Assembly: GCF_003116585.1 (NCBI RefSeq)
Contig: NZ_QEHM01000012.1
Span: forward strand, 1-64,000
Reading direction: 5' to 3'
Origin: Albibacillus kandeliae
GTDB taxonomy: Bacteria > Pseudomonadota > Alphaproteobacteria > Rhodobacterales > Rhodobacteraceae
Length of the DNA: 64,000 nucleotides
This document shows positions 7,458-15,333 of the stretch, one piece after another; the stretch's first letter is position 1, and every line of letters begins with the position of its first letter. The notes beneath the pieces were generated by a model that did no database searches, had not been told where the DNA came from, and saw only the letters and a list, made by a program, of their open reading frames with translations. A program made the position numbers and the translations under genes.

Positions 7458-9065
7458 ATGGAACTCGATATCGTCGAGCTGTCACGTCTCCAGTTTGCCA
7501 TGACAGCGCTTTACCACTTTCTCTTCGTGCCATTGACACTCGGCCTGTCGATCATCGTCGCGATCATGGAGACGGTCTACGTGATGACCGCCCGCCCGAT
7601 CTGGCGGCAGATCACCAAGTTCTGGGCCACGCTCTTCGGCATCAACTTCGTTCTCGGCGTGGCGACGGGCATCACCATGGAATTCCAGTTCGGCATGAAC
7701 TGGTCCTACTACTCGCACTACGTCGGCGATGTGTTCGGGGCGCCACTCGCCATCGAGGGGCTGATGGCCTTCTTCCTCGAAGCCACCTTTGTCGGGCTGT
7801 TCTTCTTCGGCTGGGAAAAACTCAGCCGGGTGCAGCACCTCGTGGTCGCCTGGCTGGTCGCCATCGGGTCGAACTTCTCGGCGCTCTGGATCCTCATCGC
7901 CAACGGCTGGATGCAGAACCCCGTGGGGGCCGAGTTCAACCCCGACACCATGCGGATGGAGATGACCTCGTTCTTCGAGGTGGTGTTCAACGGCGTGGCG
8001 CAGGCCAAGTTCGTGCATACGGTCTCGGCCGGTTATGTCACCGCCTCGGTCTTCGTTCTCGGCGTCTCCGCCTGGTACCTGCTCAAGGGGCGGCACATCG
8101 AACTGGCGCGGCGGTCGATCACCGTGGCGGCCTCCTTCGGGCTGGCCTCGGCGCTCTCGGTCGTGGTGTTGGGTGACGAGTCCGGCTACGAGACCTCGCA
8201 CAACCAGAAAATGAAACTCGCCGCGATCGAGGGCATGTGGGAGACCGAACCCGCCCCCGCCTCCTTCACGCTGGTCGGCCTGCCGGACCAGGAGGCGCGC
8301 GAGACCCACTACGCGATCCGCATTCCCTGGGTGATGGGGCTGATCGGCACCCGGTCGCTGACCGAGGAGATCCCGGGCATCGACAAGCTGGTGGCCGAGG
8401 CCGAGACGCGGATCAAGAGCGGCATCATCGCCTATGACGCGCTGATGACCATCCGCGAACAGCGCGACGCGACCCCTGCAGAGGTACGCGCCACCTTCGA
8501 GAACCACGGCGGCGACCTCGGTTATGCCTTCCTGCTCAAGCGCTACGTCGACGATCCGCGCGACGCCGACGCGGAGCTGATCGCCTCGACCGCGTGGGAC
8601 ACCGTGCCAACCGTCTGGCCGCTGTTCTGGTCGTTCCGGATCATGGTCGGGCTGGGCTTCTCCTTCATCGCGCTGATGGCCTATTTCTTCTGGCGGTCGA
8701 GCTTCAAGGCACAGAGCTATCCGCGTTGGGCGCTGCGCCTTGCCGTGGTGATGATCCCTGCGCCGTGGATCGCGGCCGAACTGGGCTGGTTCGTCGCCGA
8801 GTTCGGGCGCCAGCCCTGGACGGTCGACGGCGTGCTGCCCACGGCCCTGTCGGTCAGCCACCTCAGCGTGCAGGACCTGCTGCTGACGCTGGCGGGCTTC
8901 GTCATCTTCTACACGGTCCTGTTCATCGTCGAGATCGGCCTGATGCTGAAGTACATCCGCAAGGGCCCGTTCCAGGATGTGGACCTCACCAATGACTGGG
9001 AGGCGCGCCACGAACGGCGGCTGCGCCGCCGCGAGGGCGAAAGCCCGTTTGCACCTGCGGAGTAA
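7458..9065 (+). CDS. cydA: cytochrome bd ubiquinol oxidase subunit I
   Basis: A 535-residue, multi-helix membrane subunit that oxidises quinol and carries haems b558, b595 and d. Visible hallmarks: the axial haem ligand His20 in ALYHFLFVP, the Q-loop start GDESGYE with the conserved KMKLAAIEGMWE, the Met haem ligand in FWSFRIMVG and the GRQPW motif. The long segment between the Q-loop and the next helices and the total length indicate the long (E. coli-like) Q-loop class. The start is preceded by a purine-rich AGGGGAACC. It is followed after 5 bases by cydB. The oxidase gives high-affinity respiration at low oxygen and tolerance to nitric oxide, sulfide and peroxide. Confidence 0.97.
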   Translation: MELDIVELSRLQFAMTALYHFLFVPLTLGLSIIVAIMETVYVMTARPIWRQITKFWATLFGINFVLGVATGITMEFQFGMNWSYYSHYVGDVFGAPLAIEGLMAFFLEATFVGLFFFGWEKLSRVQHLVVAWLVAIGSNFSALWILIANGWMQNPVGAEFNPDTMRMEMTSFFEVVFNGVAQAKFVHTVSAGYVTASVFVLGVSAWYLLKGRHIELARRSITVAASFGLASALSVVVLGDESGYETSHNQKMKLAAIEGMWETEPAPASFTLVGLPDQEARETHYAIRIPWVMGLIGTRSLTEEIPGIDKLVAEAETRIKSGIIAYDALMTIREQRDATPAEVRATFENHGGDLGYAFLLKRYVDDPRDADAELIASTAWDTVPTVWPLFWSFRIMVGLGFSFIALMAYFFWRSSFKAQSYPRWALRLAVVMIPAPWIAAELGWFVAEFGRQPWTVDGVLPTALSVSHLSVQDLLLTLAGFVIFYTVLFIVEIGLMLKYIRKGPFQDVDLTNDWEARHERRLRRREGESPFAPAE

Positions 9066-9070
9066 GCGAC

Positions 9071-10234
9071 ATGATCCTGTTCGAACTCTTCGACTACGGC
9101 CTGCTGCGGGTCATCTGGTGGCTGCTGCTGGGCGTCCTGCTGATTGCCTTCGCGATGACCGACGGCTTTGACATGGGCGTGGGTGCGCTGCTGCCCTTCG
9201 TCGGCAAGACCGACGTGGAGCGGCGGATCGCCATCAACACGGTCGGCCCGGTCTGGGAAGGTAACCAGGTGTGGTTCATCCTCGGGGGCGGCGCGATCTT
9301 CGCCGCATGGCCACCGCTCTACGCGGTGAGCTTCTCGGGTTTCTACCTTGCCATGTTCGTCATTCTTGCCGCGCTGATCCTGCGCCCCGTCGCGTTCAAG
9401 TACCGCTCCAAGCGCGACAGCGCGTCCTGGCGCAACGGCTGGGACTGGGCGCTGTTCGTAGGCGGCGCCGTGCCCGCGCTGATCTTTGGGGTGGCGGTCG
9501 GCAACGTGCTGCAGGGCGTGCCCTTCCGGCTCACGCCGGACCTGCTCTCGATCTACGAGGGCAGCTACTACGGCAAGTTCCTCGGCCTTCTGAACCCCTT
9601 TGCCCTGCTGACCGGTGTCGTCTCGCTGTCGATGCTGGTGACCCACGGCGCGGCGTGGCTGACGCTCAAGACCGAGGGGCCGGTGCAGCTGCGCGCGCGC
9701 AGCATCGGCTCGGTCACGGGGGCCATCGCCATCGTCGCCTATGCGCTGGCCGGTCTCTGGCTGGCCTTCGGGATCGACGGCTACGCCCTTGTTGCCGATC
9801 CGGTCAGGGATGGCCCGTCGAACCCGCTCTACTCCGAGGTCACCCGGGGCAGCAGCTGGCTGGCGGCCTATGGGCAGCGCCCGTGGATCGTCATCGCGCC
9901 GCTGATGGGATTTGCGGGGATGATCCTTGCCGTGCGCGGGCTGCGCGCGGGCCGCGAGGTCACGACCCTGCTGTGGTCGAAGCTCGGCATCCTCGGCACC
10001 ATCTCGTCGGTCGGGCTGACGATGTTCCCCTTCATCCTGCCCTCCTCCATCGACCCAAACTCGTCGCTGACGGTCTGGGACAGCTCGTCCTCGCACCAGA
10101 CGCTGTTCATCATGCTGGTGGCGACGATCATCTTCCTGCCGCTGATCCTTGCCTACACCGCCTGGGTCTACAAGGTGCTGTGGGGCAAGGTCACCGAGGA
10201 CGGCGTCACCGGCCAGTCCGACACCGTGTATTGA
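9071..10234 (+). CDS. cydB: cytochrome bd ubiquinol oxidase subunit II
   Basis: A 387-residue integral membrane subunit with about nine hydrophobic segments. The N-terminal part FAMTDGFDMGVGALLPF and the conserved WEGNQVWFILGGGA are diagnostic for CydB. It pairs with CydA to form the core of the oxidase and does not itself bind haem in typical members. Coupled to cydA by a 5-base gap; the small cydX gene starts 16 bases downstream. Length and motifs match the family. Confidence 0.97.
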   Translation: MILFELFDYGLLRVIWWLLLGVLLIAFAMTDGFDMGVGALLPFVGKTDVERRIAINTVGPVWEGNQVWFILGGGAIFAAWPPLYAVSFSGFYLAMFVILAALILRPVAFKYRSKRDSASWRNGWDWALFVGGAVPALIFGVAVGNVLQGVPFRLTPDLLSIYEGSYYGKFLGLLNPFALLTGVVSLSMLVTHGAAWLTLKTEGPVQLRARSIGSVTGAIAIVAYALAGLWLAFGIDGYALVADPVRDGPSNPLYSEVTRGSSWLAAYGQRPWIVIAPLMGFAGMILAVRGLRAGREVTTLLWSKLGILGTISSVGLTMFPFILPSSIDPNSSLTVWDSSSSHQTLFIMLVATIIFLPLILAYTAWVYKVLWGKVTEDGVTGQSDTVY

Positions 10235-10249
10235 GAAAGGAACAGGGAC

Positions 10250-10393
10250 ATGTGGTACTTTGCATGGCTGCTCGGACTTCCCCTCGCCGCGATCTTCGCC
10301 GTGGTCAACGCCATGTGGCTTGAACTGCAGCGCGACCGCAGGCTGGACGAAGAGGACGAGGCACTGGCGCGGGACGACCGGCAAGCGCGTTGA
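10250..10393 (+). CDS. cydX: cytochrome bd oxidase small subunit CydX
   Basis: A 47-residue single-helix membrane protein beginning MWYFAWLLGLPLAAIFAVVN, the almost invariant CydX/YbgT start, followed by a short charged cytoplasmic tail (LELQRDRRLDEEDEAL). CydX binds next to CydA and is needed for haem d stability and full oxidase activity. The gene is preceded by GAAAGGAACAGGGAC, a good ribosome binding site, and follows cydB by 15 bases. It is too short for many gene finders and may be missing from automatic annotation. Confidence 0.93.
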   Translation: MWYFAWLLGLPLAAIFAVVNAMWLELQRDRRLDEEDEALARDDRQAR

Positions 10394-10464
10394 CGCGGCA
10401 CGGCCGGCAATGCATCTGTCGGCCGCGCACCCGTCGCACGACACTCAGGAGATTTCGCGGACGC

Positions 10465-10926
10465 ATGGCGGTCGAGGAAGAAAGCTTTCGCACATCCATC
10501 CTGTACTGGGTGCGCGTGCTGGAGGAACGCAGCAACGTGGCCTTCGTGCAGGAAATGGGCGGCGGCAAGTCGCTGGTCGCGCGCTGGCGCACCCTGTCGA
10601 TCCTGTCGGAACTGTCGGGTCTCTCGGTGAACCAGCTAACCGCCCATACACAGATCGAGCGGACGGCGCTCAGCCACCTGCTGACGCAGATGGAGCAGGA
10701 GGGACTGGTGCGGCGCGAGAGCTATCCCGGAGACCGCCGCACCATCGGGGTCTATCTGACCGACGCCGGCCGCGCGTTGTTCGAAGAGATGCTGCCGGTC
10801 CGCCGGCGCATCTTTCGCCAGGCCGCCGAGGGGCTGAGCGAGGCCGACCTGCAGGCGATGATGCGCATCACCCGGCACCTTGTCGACAACATCGGCGACC
10901 CCACGGAAGACGCGGGCAGCGGCTGA
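10465..10926 (+). CDS. MarR family transcriptional regulator
   Basis: A 153-residue winged-helix regulator. The ATG at 10465 was chosen because AGGAG lies 13 bases upstream and the earlier in-frame sequence is arginine-rich non-coding. The recognition region (LSVNQLTAHTQIERTALSHLLTQ), the wing (YPGDRRTIGVYLTDAGRALF) and the C-terminal dimer helix follow the MarR plan. It lies on the same strand just after cydX, so it may be co-transcribed with and may regulate the cyd operon, or may act on the convergent monooxygenase region; the sequence does not decide this. Confidence 0.85.
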   Translation: MAVEEESFRTSILYWVRVLEERSNVAFVQEMGGGKSLVARWRTLSILSELSGLSVNQLTAHTQIERTALSHLLTQMEQEGLVRRESYPGDRRTIGVYLTDAGRALFEEMLPVRRRIFRQAAEGLSEADLQAMMRITRHLVDNIGDPTEDAGSG

Positions 10927-10965
10927 GGCGCGCGGTGGACCTGTCCGCCCTGCCCGCCCTTGCCG

Positions 10966-12600
10966 TCAGACCTTTTCGAGCGCCTTCTCGAAACTGAGGT
11001 CAGCATAGCCGCTGGCGGCGGCCGCCTCGCAATGCTCGCGGTACTTGTTGAAGCCGCCGACGAACATGGTCAGCCCCTCGGGCTTGCCCTTGACGTTCGA
11101 CCCGACCCACCACGTCTTGGCCTTGCGCACCAGAGACCGTTCCGCAAGCGCGAGGACAAGGTTCATCCAGCGGTCCTCGGCCGCCTTGGTGACCTCTGCG
11201 CTGGCAAGGCCCTCGGCCTTCATGTGCTCGATCAGGTTGGCCACCCAGTCGACATCGTTCTCGGCGATGGTGATCAGGTTGGCAAGCGCGGCGGGCCCGT
11301 TGGGGCCGCTGGTGGCAAAGAGGTTCGGGAAACCTTCGACCATCATGCCAAGGAACGAGCGCGGACCGCTCGCCCACTTGTCGCGCAGCAGCCGCCCGTC
11401 GCGGCCCCGCAGGTCGATGGCCAGCAGCGCGCCGGTGAGCGCGTCGTAGCCCGTGGCGAGGATCAGCATGTCGAGTTCGGTCTCGCCCACCTCGGTGCGG
11501 ATGCCGGTCTCGGTGATCTCGACGATCGGATCGGTCAGGCAGTCCATCAGGTGCACGTTGGGCAGGTTGTAGGTCTCGTAGTACTCGGTATCGAGGCAGG
11601 GACGGCGGGCGAAGATCGGGTAGCCGCGCGGCTTCAGCGCTTCCGCCGCCTTCGGATCCTCGACGATCTGCCCGATCTTGGCGCGCACGAAGTCGGCCAC
11701 CTGGTCGTTGGCCTCCTGGTTCGAGAGCAGGTCCGAGAAACAGGCGAGGAAGGTATGACCGCCATCCTGCCACGCGTGTTCCATCACGTCCTGCCGCTGC
11801 GACGGCGGCAGCGAGAAGAAGGGCCGCGTCGAGACCGGCCGGGTGCCCCCGGTCGGGTTCATCCGCATCGCCTCGCGCATTGCCGGGTAGTGCTTCTTCA
11901 TCTCGGCGATGTAATCGGGTTCGAGGTCGTGGTTGCGCATCGGCAGCGTCCAGCTGGGGGTGCGCTGGAACACGAAGAGCTCGCCCGCCTTGCGCCCGAC
12001 CTCCTGCACGATCTGGATGCCGGTCGATCCGGTGCCGATGATGCCCACGCGCTTGCCCGCGAAGTCCACCGGCTCATGCGGCCATTTCTGGGCGCGCAGG
12101 AGTTGCCCCTTGAACCGGTCGAGCCCCGGGATGTCGGGATCCTTGGGGATCGACAGCGGGCCGGTCGACATCACGCAGAACGGCGCCTCGATTACCTCGC
12201 CCCGGTCGGTGGTGGCGCGCCAGAGCTTGCCTGCCTCGTCCCAGATCGCGCTGGTCACGCGGGTGTTGAAGCGGAAGCTTTTCCGCAGGTCCAGCCGGTC
12301 GGCCACGAAGTTGGCATAGGCCAGGATCTCGGGCTGTGCGGCGAACTGCTCGGACCAGCTCCATTCCTGCTGGATCTCGTCGGAGAAGCCATAGGAGTAG
12401 TCGACCGACATCAGGTCGCAGCGCGCGCCGGGGTAGCGGTTCCAGTACCACACGCCGCCGACGTCGCCGCCGGCCTCGATGCCCGTCACGTCATAGCCCA
12501 TCTCGCGGAACTTGTAGACGGCGTACATGCCGCCAAAGCCCGCGCCGACGACGATCACGTCGAGCCGGGTCGGCTGGGAGGTAGTCTGCGGATTGCTCAT
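10966..12600 (-). CDS. Baeyer-Villiger-type flavin monooxygenase with altered fingerprint
   Basis: A 544-residue class B flavoprotein. Two Rossmann motifs are intact: GAGFGG (residues 19-24, FAD) and GTGSTG (189-194, NADPH), plus GVWYWNRYPGARCD and FQRTPSW, all typical of Baeyer-Villiger monooxygenases that turn cyclic or linear ketones into lactones or esters. The fingerprint FxGxxxHxxxW(P/D) reads FKGQLLRAQKWP at 163-174, with Arg169 in the His position. It is the last gene of a minus-strand run with a fused SDR, flavin reductase, SnoaL-like protein, acyl-CoA synthetase and SMP-30 lactonase, which fits ketone-to-lactone chemistry. Whether the His-to-Arg change alters oxygenation is unknown. 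Confidence 0.85.
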   Translation of the reverse strand: MSNPQTTSQPTRLDVIVVGAGFGGMYAVYKFREMGYDVTGIEAGGDVGGVWYWNRYPGARCDLMSVDYSYGFSDEIQQEWSWSEQFAAQPEILAYANFVADRLDLRKSFRFNTRVTSAIWDEAGKLWRATTDRGEVIEAPFCVMSTGPLSIPKDPDIPGLDRFKGQLLRAQKWPHEPVDFAGKRVGIIGTGSTGIQIVQEVGRKAGELFVFQRTPSWTLPMRNHDLEPDYIAEMKKHYPAMREAMRMNPTGGTRPVSTRPFFSLPPSQRQDVMEHAWQDGGHTFLACFSDLLSNQEANDQVADFVRAKIGQIVEDPKAAEALKPRGYPIFARRPCLDTEYYETYNLPNVHLMDCLTDPIVEITETGIRTEVGETELDMLILATGYDALTGALLAIDLRGRDGRLLRDKWASGPRSFLGMMVEGFPNLFATSGPNGPAALANLITIAENDVDWVANLIEHMKAEGLASAEVTKAAEDRWMNLVLALAERSLVRKAKTWWVGSNVKGKPEGLTMFVGGFNKYREHCEAAAASGYADLSFEKALEKV

Positions 12601-12609
12601 ATCAGGTCC

Positions 12610-14247
12610 TCACTGAAAGGTTGTTTCAAGCGGCGCGGTCTGCTCCGCGCCGGGCGCCTCATGGGCGGAAAGATCGAAGGCGTCGCCAGCGGCCCCAAAG
12701 GAGGTCCAGCCTCCATCGACGTAGAGAATGGCGCCGCTGACGTAGCTCGCCGCAGGGGAGGCGAGGTAATGGGCGGCCTGCGCGATGTCGTCCGGGCGAC
12801 CCAGATCGCCCATCGGTATGCGGCGGCGGATCGCCACGGCATCGATCAGGCCCCGGGTTTCGAGGTCGGCGACGCCGGGGGTGCGGATGTAGCCCGGTGC
12901 CAGCGTCGCGGTACGAATGCCCTTGGGGCCAAGCTCGGCCGCCATGCAACGCGTCAGCATGTCGATGGCGGCCTTGGAGGCCCCGTAGGCATGGCGCGGG
13001 GCGAACGGCAGGAAGGTGTTGATCGAACCGAGGTTGATCACCACACCCTGCCCGTCGGCCATCAGCTTCAGTGCCTCGCGGGCACAGGAGAAGGCCCCGG
13101 CGAGGTTGACCGACAGCACGCGGTCCAAGTCGGCCGAGGTCTGCTCGGCCGCCGGTTTGAAGGTGTCGGAGATCGCCGCGTTGTTCACGAGGATGTCGAG
13201 ATGCCCGAGATCGGCGGCGATCCGGGCAAAGCCCTCGGCCACCGAGGCATCGTCGGCCACGTCCATCGTCAGCGCGAGGTGATCCCCGCCCAGTTCGGCC
13301 GCTCGCGCGGCCAGCGAGTGCGAGTCGCGGTCGGCCAGCACGACCCGGTCGCCCCCGGCGGCAAAGCGGGCGGCGATGGCCGCGCCGATGCCGGTTCCGG
13401 CCCCGGTGACCAGCACGTTGCGGCGTCGCGCAGGCACCTCGGGGCGGGTCAGCTCATCGGCGGGCACGCCCGCGACGGGCGGATGCGCCTCGCCCGGTTG
13501 GTTGAAGGACATCCAGCCGCCATCGACCACCAGCACCGAGCCGGTGATGTAGCGCGCCTCGGGCGAGGCGAGGAACCCGATGGCCGAGGCGATTTCGTCC
13601 CCGCGGGCCAGACGCCCCATCGGGATGCGCTGCCGGACCCGGGCGAGGTCGACCTTGCCCGCCTCTTCGAGTCCCGCGACCATCGGCGTGCGCACATAGC
13701 CCGGCGCAACGGCGGTGACGCGGATGCCCCGCCCCGCCCACTCGCAGGCAAGCGACCGGGTCAGCGAGATCAACGCGGACTTGGAGGCGGCGTAGGCGTT
13801 GCGCGCCGGGTTCGAGATAATCCCGCCAAGGGACACGGTGTTGACGATGGCGCCCCCCGGTCCCATCCGCGCGGCGGCCTCGCGCGCCAGCGTGAAGGGC
13901 GCAAAGACGTTAGTGCGCAGGGCGGCGCGGATCTCGTCGGTCGGCGTCTCGGTGGTCGGGCGCATGGTCGGGCCGATGGCGGCGTTGTTGACCAGCACGT
14001 CCAGCCCCTGCCCCAGCCCGTCCACCTGCGCAAAGAGCGCCGCGATCTGGCCCTCGTCGGACAGGTCGCAGGGCAGCGCGAGGTGATCGCCGCCAAGCGC
14101 CGCCACCACCTCCTCCAGCCCGGTGCCCGGCAGGTCGACGGCCAGCACCCGGTCGCCCCGGCCCGCGAACTCGGCGACGAGGGCACGGCCGATCCCGCCG
14201 GCGGCGCCGGTGATCAGGGAGATACGTCTGCGGCTTTGGTCGGTCAT
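12610..14247 (-). CDS. fused double short-chain dehydrogenase/reductase
   Basis: A 545-residue protein made of two complete SDR domains. Domain 1 (about 1-250) has TGAAGGIG, NNAA, Ser139 and YAASK (Tyr152, Lys156). Domain 2 (about 276-525) has TGAGTGIG, NNAA, Ser408 and YGASK (Tyr421, Lys425). A proline-rich linker joins them. Both active sites look intact, so it may catalyse two alcohol/ketone steps in one pathway or act as a pseudo-tetramer half. The ATG at 14247 is preferred; an in-frame ATG at 14337 would run into the upstream gene. It lies 5 bases after the flavin reductase and 9 before the monooxygenase. Confidence 0.9.
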   Translation of the reverse strand: MTDQSRRRISLITGAAGGIGRALVAEFAGRGDRVLAVDLPGTGLEEVVAALGGDHLALPCDLSDEGQIAALFAQVDGLGQGLDVLVNNAAIGPTMRPTTETPTDEIRAALRTNVFAPFTLAREAAARMGPGGAIVNTVSLGGIISNPARNAYAASKSALISLTRSLACEWAGRGIRVTAVAPGYVRTPMVAGLEEAGKVDLARVRQRIPMGRLARGDEIASAIGFLASPEARYITGSVLVVDGGWMSFNQPGEAHPPVAGVPADELTRPEVPARRRNVLVTGAGTGIGAAIAARFAAGGDRVVLADRDSHSLAARAAELGGDHLALTMDVADDASVAEGFARIAADLGHLDILVNNAAISDTFKPAAEQTSADLDRVLSVNLAGAFSCAREALKLMADGQGVVINLGSINTFLPFAPRHAYGASKAAIDMLTRCMAAELGPKGIRTATLAPGYIRTPGVADLETRGLIDAVAIRRRIPMGDLGRPDDIAQAAHYLASPAASYVSGAILYVDGGWTSFGAAGDAFDLSAHEAPGAEQTAPLETTFQ

Positions 14248-14251
14248 CGTC

Positions 14252-14797
14252 TTACTCCGGGGCAATCCTGCGGAAGAATCCGTCGCGGTAGAGCAGCGCG
14301 TTGTCATCGCTGCTGGACAGGGCGACGACGCGGCCAAGGATGACCCGATGCGTGCCGCAGGGGATGTTGCTGGTCATCTCGCAGTCAAAGGCGCTGACGC
14401 AGTCGTTCAGCACCGGCGCGCCGGTCGCCAGCGTGGTCCAGGACCCAAGTTGGAGCCGGGTCTCGCCCGCCAGCCCCCGGGTCGAGAAGACGCGCGCCAG
14501 TTCGGACTGCTCGTCGCTGAGGAAGTTCACGGCAAAGCGCCCCGATTCCTCGATCAGCCGCAGCGCCCTCGCCTCGTTGTTGACGCAGACCAGCAGGGTC
14601 GGAGGCTCGGTGGTCGCCGAGCAGATCGCCGTGACCGTCAGGCCATTGCGTTCCGTGCCCGAGACCGAGGTGATCACTGCCACGGGCGAGATCACCCGGC
14701 GCATGGCCAGACGGTACTCGGCCTCCGAGACGCCGTCGGCGCCCGCCGGTGCGACCGCGCTGGCGGTCCGGCCCTGGTGTGGTGTTTCCCCCGTCAT
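14252..14797 (-). CDS. flavin reductase family (FMN-binding) protein
   Basis: A 181-residue protein of the HpaC/flavin-reductase-like split-barrel family: [11 protein letters not shown] at about residues 32-44, [19 protein letters not shown]-like NNEARAL and [10 protein letters not shown] are typical. Such proteins use NAD(P)H to supply free reduced FMN or FAD to a two-component monooxygenase. No obvious class C or D flavin oxygenase lies next to it; the neighbouring Baeyer-Villiger enzyme normally reduces its own FAD, so the partner is unclear. The start overlaps the stop of the upstream SnoaL-like gene (ATGA). Confidence 0.82.
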   Translation of the reverse strand: MTGETPHQGRTASAVAPAGADGVSEAEYRLAMRRVISPVAVITSVSGTERNGLTVTAICSATTEPPTLLVCVNNEARALRLIEESGRFAVNFLSDEQSELARVFSTRGLAGETRLQLGSWTTLATGAPVLNDCVSAFDCEMTSNIPCGTHRVILGRVVALSSSDDNALLYRDGFFRRIAPE

Positions 14798-15333
14798 GCG
14801 GGCGGCCCGTCGGTGGAGTTGCCGATGCGATAGACCGGGTCATCGGGAAAGGCCCCGCCAATCGGCGTGCGCGGGCCGAAGCGTTCGGCCTCGCTGCCCT
14901 CCGGCACCTCCTGCGGATCGACCCAGTCGTAGGCGACGGTGCGGCTCGCCACGCGCCATTCGTCGCCGCGCTTTTCGAACAGGTCGCAGTAGCGCCCGGC
15001 CAGCATCACCTGCCGCTCCACCCCGTCCGGCCCCTTGCCGCGCTGCAACGCGAGGAAGTAGCTCTCGACCGCCGCACGGTCTGCGCCCCGGAACTCGATC
15101 AGGATATTGCTGACCGCGTGGACGTTGCGCGCCCCGCTGGCCCAGACCTTGCGGGCCATCTCGACAAAGCCCGAGACCGGACCGGCATAGGCACCGTGGT
15201 TGTCATAGGCGTCCGGCCAGTAGGACGAGACCAGCGCCGCCTCGTCGGCCCGGTCGATGCCCCGGCAATAGCGGTAGATGCAGTCGCGGATCGCCTCGCG
15301 GTCGAGCAGTTCCTGAAGCCTTGCGTCCACCAT
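14794..15333 (-). CDS. SnoaL-like / NTF2-fold protein
   Basis: A 179-residue protein with the SnoaL_4-type plan: [20 protein letters not shown], then [14 protein letters not shown], a [10 protein letters not shown] strand and the C-terminal [19 protein letters not shown]. This alpha+beta cone family includes ring-hydroxylating dioxygenase beta subunits, dehydratases, isomerases and hydrolases. With no oxygenase alpha subunit adjacent, a stand-alone enzymatic or binding role is more likely. A GTG at 15336 and an ATG at 15333 are both possible; the ATG overlaps the upstream stop as TGATG and was chosen. Confidence 0.75.
   Translation of the reverse strand: MVDARLQELLDREAIRDCIYRYCRGIDRADEAALVSSYWPDAYDNHGAYAGPVSGFVEMARKVWASGARNVHAVSNILIEFRGADRAAVESYFLALQRGKGPDGVERQVMLAGRYCDLFEKRGDEWRVASRTVAYDWVDPQEVPEGSEAERFGPRTPIGGAFPDDPVYRIGNSTDGPPA

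Noticed and set aside
10960-14343. An open frame of 1127 codons on the plus strand
   Set aside because: It is antisense to the monooxygenase and the fused SDR, both with intact catalytic motifs. It has no recognisable domain.
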